A stretch of DNA of 16,382 bases from Elusimicrobiota bacterium (GTDB lineage: Bacteria > Elusimicrobiota > Elusimicrobia > Elusimicrobiales > UBA9959), in the NCBI GenBank assembly GCA_030639665.1, contig DAOWCC010000024.1:1-16382 (forward strand), written 5' to 3'. Each line of letters starts with the position of its first letter. The stretch's first letter is position 1. Made by a program: the position numbers and the translations under genes. Shown in pieces: positions 7,660 through 13,999 of the stretch. Below the pieces are notes generated by a model. That model worked only from the letters and a program-made list of their open reading frames with translations, had not been told where the DNA came from and searched no databases.

Positions 7660-7694
7660 AAATAAAAAGGGACAGTTCTAATTGTTTTTTATTT
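7660..7694. repeat. AT-rich hairpin containing GGGACAGTTCT
   Basis: The outer arms AAATAAAAA and TTTTTATTT pair perfectly, and inside them ACAGT pairs with ATTGT (one G-U). GGGACAGTTCT-type words recall sequences often seen beside REP-associated transposase genes, but no transposase is present here. That resemblance is a memory-based hint only. Confidence 0.4.
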
Positions 7695-7774
7695 TGCATA
7701 TCAAATCTTTTTAATTGCTCCTCCCCAAAAACAATATATCAAATTCTATCAGACATTTCCTTATGTCGGGTGGG

Positions 7775-7810
7775 TCCGCCCTTTCTGGGCGAGATCTCGC
7801 CAATGGCGGA
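7775..7810. repeat. Nested GC-rich palindrome
   Basis: The core GGCGAGATCTCGCC (7788-7801) is a perfect 14-bp palindrome. It is flanked by TCCGCC (7775-7780) and GGCGGA (7805-7810), which are complementary to each other. In an AT-rich intergenic region this is very unlikely by chance. It resembles REP-like elements or a compact cruciform or hairpin. Confidence 0.65.
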
Positions 7811-8183
7811 TAATTCAGCTGTACCTTAATTTGGGTTGGAGTGAGTGGACTGGGCTTTCAAAGGACTGCTACGAACACAAGTTCTCGAGTTGCTATCTTG
7901 CATTGATGCGGAAGGTTCGTTGTTCCAAGCACAGTACTGGGAGACCCTGGTCATGCGTGTAAACACAACTGACATCCCTGTCCTATACAAACATTTCTCT
8001 ACAAGTTTCAAATTTAATATCATATAAGAACAAATTCAACTCGTTTAAGGCTCTGTGATCAAATTACTTAGTCATTTGGAAGCTTAGCTTTAAATTGAGG
8101 TTAAGGCACAATGCAGGAGAAAGGTTATTGCCTGCAAATAAAGAATAACGAATAAATCAACAAAAGATGAGCTTCTCCAGAGG

Positions 8184-8284
8184 AGCTGCCTAATTTTTGG
8201 CTGCACCTACATCACTCATCGCTTACAGACCGCAGAGGGTATGCTCACTCTTCGTTCTTTGTTTCGCTCAAAAATTAAACAGCC
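8184..8284. repeat. Imperfect long inverted repeat upstream of ychF
   Basis: The arm 8184-8201 (AGCTGCCTAATTTTTGGC) is complementary, with a few mismatches, to 8266-8284 (GCTCAAAAATTAAACAGCC), enclosing about 64 bases. A separate small hairpin (AGCTTCT/AGGAGCT) abuts it on the left at 8169-8187. It could be a MITE-like repeat or a structured leader; it ends about 45 bp before ychF. Confidence 0.45.
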
Positions 8285-8328
8285 AAACGGTTAATTAATT
8301 TTATCATAGAGCCTAAGGATATTAATTT

Positions 8329-9402
8329 ATGGAAATAGGAATAGTCGGACTGCCTAATGTAGGAAAATCAACGCTCTTCAATGCTTTAACCAAAGCGGGA
8401 GCCGCGTCTTCAAATTACCCTTTCACCACTATAGACCCAAATGTCGGTATTGTTTCTCTTCCCGATAGACGACTGGATAAACTTTTTGAAATTTTTCAGC
8501 CGCCGAAAAAAACACCCGCTTATATAAAGTTTGTGGATATTGCCGGACTTGTTAAAGGCGCGTCCAAAGGAGAAGGCCTTGGAAATAAATTTCTGGCCAA
8601 TATACGGGAAGTGGACGCCATAATTCAAGTTGTAAGGGCTTTTGATAATCCCGATGTTGTCCATGTTTTGGGCGAAGTTGAACCCATACGAGATATTGAA
8701 ATAATTGAGACTGAATTGATGCTGGCGGATTTGGAATCCATTGAAAAAATGATAAGTAAAAACACCGGCTATGTAAAATCAGGAGATAAAGAAGCCATTG
8801 CCAAAATGGAGAAACTTGAAAATATAAAAAAAGCTCTCTCCGATGGCAACCCCGCTTCGGACTGCGGATACTCAAAAGAAGAATTATGGGACTTTAACCT
8901 TTTAACCGTGAAACCTATCTTATATGTAGCCAATACCTCAGAAACTCCCAACACTGAATTGATTGAAAAATTTAAAAAATACGCCGAATCCAAAAACGCG
9001 GGTTTTGTGCAAGTATCGGCTCAAATAGAATCTGAAATAGCTGAACTTCCCGATGATGAAAAATCAATCTTTTTGCAAGACATAGGGGAAGAATACACGG
9101 GCCTTGAAAAAATAGCTCTGGCGGCGCAGAAACTTTTACACCTTATTTCTTTCTTTACGGCAGGCAGTGAGGATGAAGTCAGAGCATGGAGTTTAAAAGA
9201 AGGTTCAACGGCCCCGCAAGCGGCAGGCAGAATACACACGGATTTTGAAAGGGGCTTTATAAAGGCCGATATATATTCTTTTGAAAGTATTTGCGAACAT
9301 AAAACCGAAAAGATACTTAAAGAAAAAGGCCTTATCCGCTTGGAAGGAAAGTCCTATATTGTTAAAGACGGAGATATCTGCTTCTTTAAATTCAATGTCT
9401 AA
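8329..9402 (+). CDS. ychF: YchF/OLA1-type ATPase/GTPase
   Basis: A ribosome-associated P-loop NTPase of the Obg family, 357 residues, close to the usual 363. G1 is GLPNVGKST (7-15). The switch II/G3 region begins at D70 with DIAGLVKGASKGEGLGN. The G4 site reads NTSE (202-205) instead of NKxD, the hallmark that lets YchF prefer ATP over GTP. The central part is the helical insert and the C terminus is the TGS domain, ending with the typical KDGDICFFKFNV. YchF is cytoplasmic, binds ribosomes and is linked to translation and stress responses. The ATG at 8329 follows an AAGGAT ribosome binding site. It is transcribed alone and ends at a strong terminator. No missing key residue is seen. Confidence 0.98.
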   Translation: MEIGIVGLPNVGKSTLFNALTKAGAASSNYPFTTIDPNVGIVSLPDRRLDKLFEIFQPPKKTPAYIKFVDIAGLVKGASKGEGLGNKFLANIREVDAIIQVVRAFDNPDVVHVLGEVEPIRDIEIIETELMLADLESIEKMISKNTGYVKSGDKEAIAKMEKLENIKKALSDGNPASDCGYSKEELWDFNLLTVKPILYVANTSETPNTELIEKFKKYAESKNAGFVQVSAQIESEIAELPDDEKSIFLQDIGEEYTGLEKIALAAQKLLHLISFFTAGSEDEVRAWSLKEGSTAPQAAGRIHTDFERGFIKADIYSFESICEHKTEKILKEKGLIRLEGKSYIVKDGDICFFKFNV

Positions 9403-9438
9403 CCGGTACAACCCTCGGGGTTGTATTGGTTTTATTTT
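9402..9438 (+). terminator. Strong intrinsic terminator of ychF
   Basis: A 13-bp stem (ACCGGTACAACCC with GGGTTGTATTGGT, two G-U pairs) with a TCG loop starts in the ychF stop codon and is followed by TTTATTTT. Confidence 0.88.
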
Positions 9439-9469
9439 AGCGTAACGGAATTTCAATATTTAAAAGCAA

Positions 9470-9559
9470 CCACGAAAACGCGAAAAGTGGGAAGACACGA
9501 AAAAACAGCGAAACAAATTAAAATATATTTCGTGCTTTCAGTCTTTCGTGCCTTCGTGG
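9470..9559. repeat. CACGAA-type inverted repeat element
   Basis: The arm 9470-9503 (begins CCACGAAAACGCGAAAAG) and the arm 9528-9559, read on the other strand (begins CCACGAAGGCACGAAAG), match over about 33 bp with several mismatches. Each arm carries repeated C(A/G)CGAAA units. Immediately to the right is GTTCCGCCGGAATGACGG, another word common in intergenic repeats. It sits between the convergent ychF and beta-barrel genes and could also act as a mRNA end structure. Confidence 0.6.
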
Positions 9560-9593
9560 TAGTGTTTCATAAAGAGTTCCGCCGGAATGACGG

Positions 9594-10691
9594 TTAATCT
9601 ACTTCTTGAGATTGTTCCTTTTTTAAGCTTTCCAAAATTTCTTCTATTTTAAGTTTTAGGCTTTGGCTTTTTGTCAGTTTCCATGCCGACTTATAGTTTA
9701 TAATAGCCCACGGAATATTACCGATTTTTCTCTGACAGTAAGAAAGACCGAGATAAGCGTTCACCACATTCCTATCCGTAATATTAAGCCTTTTAGCGAT
9801 TTCAATGGCTAACATATATAATTTTATACCTTCATTGAATTTTTCTTGTTTGCCAAGAGAGGTTCCTTGCCGCTCAAAAACATATATTCGCCGCGGATCA
9901 TCGGGAGTTAAAAATCTTAAAGCGCCGGTATATCTTCCAGCCGCTTCCATATAAAATCCTTTAGAAAAAGAATCATCCGCTTCTTCCACATAACTTTCAT
10001 AGCTTTCGGCAAGCAGATACTCTTCTTCCTCTTCAGTATCGGGGATTTTATCAAAATCCATTTTTGATTGAGGTTTAGCGGAACTATGCTTTAAATCAGA
10101 AGTCTTTCTTGATGATGTGATACCGGCAATGGCAAATCGGTAGCCCGCTGAAATACCAAATGTATTCCAATTATCACTATTGTCTCCGGTGGGAAATCCC
10201 GCGTATTTAAGAGCAAAAATATAATCTCCGTAAACAAAAGGCGCCGATAATTCCAAGGCAAAACCGCTCCAAGAATCATCTCCGCTAATACTGCCGGAAT
10301 AATTTATATTGCCGAAAGCCATACCGGCGGAAATGCCGGGCTTAAAATTCCAGTTTCCGCCTATGGGAATATCGGTTTTTAATTCTCCCAATAACCGTAT
10401 AAAACTCATATCCATTTCCCAATTCAAAGCGCTGCCAAGTATTCCCGATTTATATTCGGCATTTGGACCCATTATATAGCCCAAACTTCCTCCTGCCTCA
10501 AGATTATTCCTTACGGGACGAAGATAGGTAAATCTCAGGCCAAAAGCTCCGCCGGAATCAACATTGGAAGCTGTTTCATCGGGAGCAAAATATTCAAGTT
10601 CAAGGGAAAAAGGTTTTTGTTCTCTAAAGGCCGCGGCGGATTGGATTAAAACAAATGACAAAATAAAAACCAAAAATATTCTTTTTTTCAT
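9594..10691 (-). CDS. Outer-membrane beta-barrel protein with C-terminal TPR region
   Basis: A 365-residue exported protein with two parts. A signal peptide (MKKRIFLVFILSFVLIQSAAA) is followed by about 170 residues of alternating aromatic and polar strands with glycine turns (for example ALKYAGFPTGDNSDNWNTFG), as in small outer-membrane barrels. A Ser/Lys linker and an acidic segment (DTEEEEEYLLAESYESY, about 217-233) then lead to helical repeats (about 235-350) that look like three to four TPR units (MEAAGRYTGALRFL, NEGIKLYMLAIEIA, PWAIINYKSAWKL). TPRs bind protein partners, so the barrel probably anchors a periplasmic scaffold. The ATG at 10691 is preceded by AGAGGAT at good spacing. Specific role is unknown. 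Confidence 0.8.
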   Translation of the reverse strand: MKKRIFLVFILSFVLIQSAAAFREQKPFSLELEYFAPDETASNVDSGGAFGLRFTYLRPVRNNLEAGGSLGYIMGPNAEYKSGILGSALNWEMDMSFIRLLGELKTDIPIGGNWNFKPGISAGMAFGNINYSGSISGDDSWSGFALELSAPFVYGDYIFALKYAGFPTGDNSDNWNTFGISAGYRFAIAGITSSRKTSDLKHSSAKPQSKMDFDKIPDTEEEEEYLLAESYESYVEEADDSFSKGFYMEAAGRYTGALRFLTPDDPRRIYVFERQGTSLGKQEKFNEGIKLYMLAIEIAKRLNITDRNVVNAYLGLSYCQRKIGNIPWAIINYKSAWKLTKSQSLKLKIEEILESLKKEQSQEVD

Positions 10692-10753
10692 TTTTTACAT
10701 CCTCTGGGTTTACATCAACTCAATATGTCTAAAATTCAATATTATTAAGAAGT

Positions 10754-11245
10754 TTATCCTTTTAATATATCCTTTTTATTAAAAATCTTTAATAAAATTT
10801 TAAGCGTTTTTTTATAAATGTCCGGTTTTTTGGATTCCCGCGGCCCGGCTATATTTAGAGTTTTCGGAGAATATTCTTCGAGAAACTCTTTTATTTCTTT
10901 GGCTATATTTTTATCTTTTAAATCCACAATTTTTACGGGTTTTTTTAACTTCTTACAAATAATAAAAGTAAAAAGGGTTCCCCCTTCAAGCTCCCCTTCT
11001 TTTATGATTAGGGTGGCGCAAGAATATTTAATATTCAAACGGGTCCTCACGGCATAATTTGAAGAATAGCTTTCAGTAAGCGGATATTTATCGCTTATTC
11101 TTCCATCTTCCGCCAATCTTCCTTTGGGAATATAGCCGCCGCAAGCAATTTTCAATGTAATGGCCGCGTCCAAAGCCGCCCTGTCAACACCGCTTTGACC
11201 TCCTGAAACAATTTTTCGCAATATAAACTTTTCCCCTCTTTCCAT
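10754..11245 (-). CDS. YpsA / putative molybdenum-carrier-like Rossmann protein
   Basis: A 163-residue cytoplasmic protein matching the family annotated as putative molybdenum carrier (MoCo_carrier), related to the SLOG/DprA-type nucleotide-binding Rossmann fold. Signature blocks are visible: KIVSGGQSGVDRAALDAA (11-28), GGYIPKGRLAEDG (about 36-48), a YAVRTRLNIKYSCATLII stretch, and GGTLFT, the phosphate-binding type loop. An upstream open frame would add about 107 residues, but these run antisense through the helicase gene, so the ATG at 11245 is chosen because the family motif begins about ten residues after it. No Shine-Dalgarno is seen, and a TATAAT lies about 19 bp upstream. The gene is divergent from the helicase across 76 bp. 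Molybdenum binding is inherited annotation and not shown here. Confidence 0.83.
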   Translation of the reverse strand: MERGEKFILRKIVSGGQSGVDRAALDAAITLKIACGGYIPKGRLAEDGRISDKYPLTESYSSNYAVRTRLNIKYSCATLIIKEGELEGGTLFTFIICKKLKKPVKIVDLKDKNIAKEIKEFLEEYSPKTLNIAGPRESKKPDIYKKTLKILLKIFNKKDILKG

Positions 11246-11263
11246 TATATATATGGTACAAAA

Positions 11264-11269
11264 ATTATA
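11264..11269 (-). promoter_or_regulatory. Candidate -10 box of the YpsA-like gene
   Basis: TATAAT on the minus strand predicts a leader of about 12 nt before the ATG at 11245. No clear -35. Confidence 0.35.
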
Positions 11270-11307
11270 CCCCTGATAATGAAACAAGACATGCAATGGC
11301 AAAAAAT

Positions 11308-11313
11308 TATAAA
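11308..11313 (+). promoter_or_regulatory. Candidate -10 box of the helicase gene
   Basis: TATAAA only 8 bp before the ATG at 11322 would give an almost leaderless mRNA. There is no Shine-Dalgarno before this ATG. Weak call because AT-rich DNA gives such words easily. Confidence 0.25.
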
Positions 11314-11321
11314 ATCTGCTT

Positions 11322-13514
11322 ATGCCCAATACTTTAGATATAAACCCTGATTCCTTAACCCTTGATAAATTGGGTTTAAATTCAAAACAACTTGAAGCAG
11401 TTAAATATTTTGAAAACCCTCTTTTAATTCTCGCGGGAGCGGGAACGGGCAAGACAAAAACCCTGACTTCCAAGATAGCTCTTTTAATAGCTTCCGGCAT
11501 AGCCCCCAATAAAATACTGGCCATAACTTTTACCAATAAAGCCGCCGCTGAAATGCGCCAGCGCATAGCGCAAATAACTCCTTATTCAAGCGGGATATGG
11601 ATGCACACCTTTCACGCCTTGGGAGCCAAACTTCTCCGGCAGCATGGCTCGCTTATCGGCATTAAGCAAGATTTTGTAATTTATGACGCGGACGATCAAA
11701 AAAAACTTATAACTTTAATATTGAAAGAAATCGGCCTTGAAAATGAAAAGAATAAAATCAATCTCTATATAAATCTGATTTCAAAAGCCAAAGACGATTT
11801 GATAGATGAAAAAGCCTACGCCCAAATGGCTGAAGCTTCGGGTGAAACCAATCGCCTGACTACCGCGAGAATTTATCGGCTTTATCAGGCAAAAATGGAG
11901 CTTGCCGGCGCTTTGGATTTCGGCGACCTTATACACAAAACCTGCAAACTCCTGCGAGAAAAAGATGATTTACGCGAATATTATCAAAACCATTTTAAAT
12001 ATGTTCTCGTGGATGAATATCAAGACACCAATCACGCGCAATATGTTCTGGTAAAGGCCTTATCTGAAAAACATCAAAACCTCTGCGTCGTCGGAGACCC
12101 GGATCAAACGATTTACTCATGGCGCGGCGCGAATATCCGCAATATCATGGAGTTTGAAAAAGATTTTAAAAACGCGAAAACAATTGTCCTTGAGCAAAAT
12201 TACCGTTCAACCGCCAATATACTGAATGCCGCCAATAAAGTTATAGTTAGAAACAAATGCAGACAGGCAAAAGATCTTTGGACAAAAAACAATGATGGCG
12301 ATAATGTGGAAATCATAGAATGTTCGGGTGAAATAGATGAATCAAGATTTGTTTATAATAAAATCAAAAAGCTGACCGCCTCCGGCGCCCAAACTTATAA
12401 TGATTTTGTGGTTTTCTACAGAACAAACGCGCAAAGCCGCTCATTTGAAGAAACCTTTATGAGAATGAGCGTTCCCTACCGTCTCATCGGCTCGATTAAA
12501 TTTTACAATAGAAAAGAAATTAAAGATGCCGTGGCCTATTTTAGGCTTTTGGCTAATCCGGATGACACTGTAAGCCTCGCGCGAATAATAAATACTCCGA
12601 CCAGAGGCATCGGTAAAACGGCTCTTGAAAAAATTCAGGCTTATGCCCTGGAAAACCAAATGCCCATGTTCAAGGCTCTGGAAAATGAATTTCAAATCCC
12701 AAAACTGACCCCGATGGCCAGGAGGGGAATTAAAGAATTCACAATACTGATAAACAATTTAAAGAACGAAGTGGGAGAAACTCCGCTATATGTGATTATT
12801 GAAAAATTATTGACAAAATCAGGCTACTGGCAATCCATTGAAGATTTATCGGAAAAAGATCCCGAAGCTTCTCTGACGAAACTGGGTAATCTTCAAGAAC
12901 TTGTTAATGCGGTTAAAGAATTTGAAGACAGAATGGAAAAACAGAATAGCGCCCCTTCAATACATAAATTCCTGGAAAATGTTTCTCTGGCATCCGAAGT
13001 GGATAATTTGGAATATAGCGAATATGCCGTAACATTAATGACTGTTCATCTTGCCAAGGGCTTGGAATTTCCAACGGTATTTTTAACGGGCATGGAAGAC
13101 GGCTTATTTCCGATTAACGCTTCTCACTCTTCAAACAACGAAATGGAAGAAGAAAGACGGCTCTGCTATGTGGGCATGACCAGAGCAAAGCAAAAACTTT
13201 ATATGACATGGGCGAATACAAGAAAAATATTCGGGAAAACCTATCCCAATATGGCCTCCAGATTTTTATTTGAAACGGAACTGATTAAAGGAAAAGAAGA
13301 AAAACAAGATGAAGAAGCGCCGCAAACCGCCGCTCCCTATGTTCCTCAAGGCTCCGGAATAGTCCCGGGACGCAAAGTATCCCATCCTGTTTATGGAATA
13401 GGGAAAGTGGTCAACCTTGTGGGAACGGGAGAATTCAGCAAAGTAACCGTTGTTTTCGCTAATGGCGGAAAACAAACTTTTATGCTTAAATACGCTCCGC
13501 TTGAAACAGTTTAA
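11322..13514 (+). CDS. pcrA: PcrA/UvrD-type SF1A DNA helicase
   Basis: A 3'-5' superfamily 1A DNA helicase, 730 residues, the expected size for PcrA/UvrD. Motifs in order: Q motif LNSKQLEAV (19-27), Walker A AGAGTGKT (38-45), Walker B DEYQDTN (231-237), motif III GDPDQTIYSWRGAN, motif IV EQNYRST, motif V TVHLAKGLEF (574-583), and motif VI CYVGMTRA (615-622). The last 50 residues (PGRKVSHPVYGIGKVV to KYAPLE) form the Tudor-like C-terminal domain of PcrA/UvrD, which contacts RNA polymerase and other partners. Expected roles are nucleotide excision repair, removal of stalled polymerase and of recombinase filaments. The ATG at 11322 has no visible ribosome binding site; the next Met is much too far in. 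No terminator follows it before gatC, 100 bp downstream. pcrA and uvrD cannot be told apart here. Confidence 0.96.
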   Translation: MPNTLDINPDSLTLDKLGLNSKQLEAVKYFENPLLILAGAGTGKTKTLTSKIALLIASGIAPNKILAITFTNKAAAEMRQRIAQITPYSSGIWMHTFHALGAKLLRQHGSLIGIKQDFVIYDADDQKKLITLILKEIGLENEKNKINLYINLISKAKDDLIDEKAYAQMAEASGETNRLTTARIYRLYQAKMELAGALDFGDLIHKTCKLLREKDDLREYYQNHFKYVLVDEYQDTNHAQYVLVKALSEKHQNLCVVGDPDQTIYSWRGANIRNIMEFEKDFKNAKTIVLEQNYRSTANILNAANKVIVRNKCRQAKDLWTKNNDGDNVEIIECSGEIDESRFVYNKIKKLTASGAQTYNDFVVFYRTNAQSRSFEETFMRMSVPYRLIGSIKFYNRKEIKDAVAYFRLLANPDDTVSLARIINTPTRGIGKTALEKIQAYALENQMPMFKALENEFQIPKLTPMARRGIKEFTILINNLKNEVGETPLYVIIEKLLTKSGYWQSIEDLSEKDPEASLTKLGNLQELVNAVKEFEDRMEKQNSAPSIHKFLENVSLASEVDNLEYSEYAVTLMTVHLAKGLEFPTVFLTGMEDGLFPINASHSSNNEMEEERRLCYVGMTRAKQKLYMTWANTRKIFGKTYPNMASRFLFETELIKGKEEKQDEEAPQTAAPYVPQGSGIVPGRKVSHPVYGIGKVVNLVGTGEFSKVTVVFANGGKQTFMLKYAPLETV

Positions 13515-13590
13515 CGACAGAACAAAAATATTGAAGCAGGAAGTAAGATTTAAATTGTTTTTTACTCAACCTCAACCTTGACCTTAATTT

Positions 13591-13614
13591 AAATTCTCAA
13601 AGGAGAATTTTTTT
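13591..13614 (+). promoter_or_regulatory. Hairpin covering the gatC ribosome binding site
   Basis: AAATTCTC (13591-13598) pairs perfectly with GAGAATTT (13603-13610) around a 4-nt loop, and TTTT plus the ATG follow. The Shine-Dalgarno AAAGGAGA (13599-13606) lies in the loop and 3' arm. The form is that of either an RBS-sequestering hairpin or a weak intrinsic terminator. An AT-rich word upstream (ATTTAAATT, 13548-13556) could compete for the left arm. Confidence 0.5.
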
Positions 13615-13902
13615 ATGGAAATAACAAAAAAAGATATTGAACACATAGCCGAACTCGCGAAATTGGAGTTAACGGATAAAGAAAAAGAAATTTACGGCTC
13701 GCAATTAAAAGATATTCTTGTCTGGATGAAAGAACTGAATAAGGCCGATATATCCAAAACTGAGCCCGCGTCGTGCTCCCTGGGCGCGGAAAATGTTTTA
13801 AGAGATGATATTGTGGAAAAATTCCCGGATACGGCGGCTCTTTTGAATAATGTTCCTGAAAAAGAATTTGATTTTATAAAGGTTGAAAAGGTAATCGACT
13901 AA
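13615..13902 (+). CDS. gatC: Asp/Glu-tRNA amidotransferase subunit C
   Basis: The small GatC subunit, 95 residues, typical length. It wraps around GatA and GatB and stabilises the heterotrimer that amidates Glu-tRNA(Gln) and/or Asp-tRNA(Asn). The N-terminal helix DIEHIAELAKLELTDKE (8-24) and the segment LRDDIVEKFPDTAALLNNVPE followed by EFDFIKVEKVI are characteristic. The start has a strong AAAGGAGA ribosome binding site, partly inside a hairpin. An inverted repeat begins within its stop codon, separating it from gatA by 97 bp. In many genomes gatC is directly coupled to gatA, so this spacing implies separate control. No abnormal residues were noticed. Confidence 0.95.
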   Translation: MEITKKDIEHIAELAKLELTDKEKEIYGSQLKDILVWMKELNKADISKTEPASCSLGAENVLRDDIVEKFPDTAALLNNVPEKEFDFIKVEKVID

Positions 13903-13925
13903 AAAGGCTCTTAGAGCCTTTTTAA
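13901..13925 (+). terminator. Intrinsic terminator between gatC and gatA
   Basis: AAAAAGGCTC - TTA - GAGCCTTTTT is a perfect 10-bp stem that starts in the gatC stop codon and ends in a T run. It is nearly symmetric, so it could work in both directions. It would stop or attenuate transcription from gatC into gatA. Confidence 0.75.
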
Positions 13926-13951
13926 GCCAGACAGCGCGGCAGTGATACAGA

Positions 13952-13981
13952 CTGACAGATGAAATAGAAAAAATTTAAAAA
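13952..13981 (+). promoter_or_regulatory. Candidate promoter of gatA
   Basis: CTGACA (13952-13957, five of six -35 consensus) and TAAAAA (13976-13981, four of six) are 18 bp apart, predicting a start near 13988 and a leader of about 12 nt. It fits the need for a new promoter after the terminator. Confidence 0.35.
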
Positions 13982-13999
13982 AAGCAATAATAAAAAATT

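Larger units (their letters stand above)
7575..8328. other. 754-base gene-free stretch rich in inverted repeats
   Basis: No supported gene is found. The stretch holds four notable structures, listed separately: an AT-rich hairpin around GGGACAGTTCT (7660-7694), a nested GC-rich palindrome (7775-7810), a TGCAGG/CCTGCA stem (8112-8136), and a long imperfect inverted repeat (8184-8284). The section 7810-8020 looks richer in G and C than neighbouring intergenic DNA. A 60-codon open frame lies within it (TTG start at 7845), but it resembles no protein I know and lacks a good start signal. The stretch reads as debris of, or a landing site for, mobile or repetitive DNA, with ychF's ribosome binding site AAGGAT (from 8315) at its right end. 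Confidence 0.5.

Noticed and set aside
7845..8027. 60-codon open frame (TTG start, plus strand) and an overlapping 65-codon frame on the minus strand at 7826-8023
   Set aside because: No ribosome binding site and no recognisable protein features. The two frames overlap on opposite strands in repeat-rich DNA, so neither is supported.
8111..8155. 14-codon open frame starting ATG after AAGG
   Set aside because: Too short to support, with no conserved peptide feature. The TGCAGG/CCTGCA stem within it argues for structure more than coding.
4957..8328. Integrase-type genomic island with tRNA-Glu as attachment site
   Set aside because: No integrase gene and no repeat of the tRNA 3' end were found on the right side; kept only as a context observation.
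11246..11566. 107-residue N-terminal extension of the YpsA-like protein
   Set aside because: It runs antisense through the start of the helicase gene, which has clear motifs, and the family motif begins just after the ATG at 11245.
13515..13614. T-box or amino-acid riboswitch in the gatC leader
   Set aside because: Only 100 nt are available and no T-box core or specifier stem could be recognised; only the RBS hairpin is supported.
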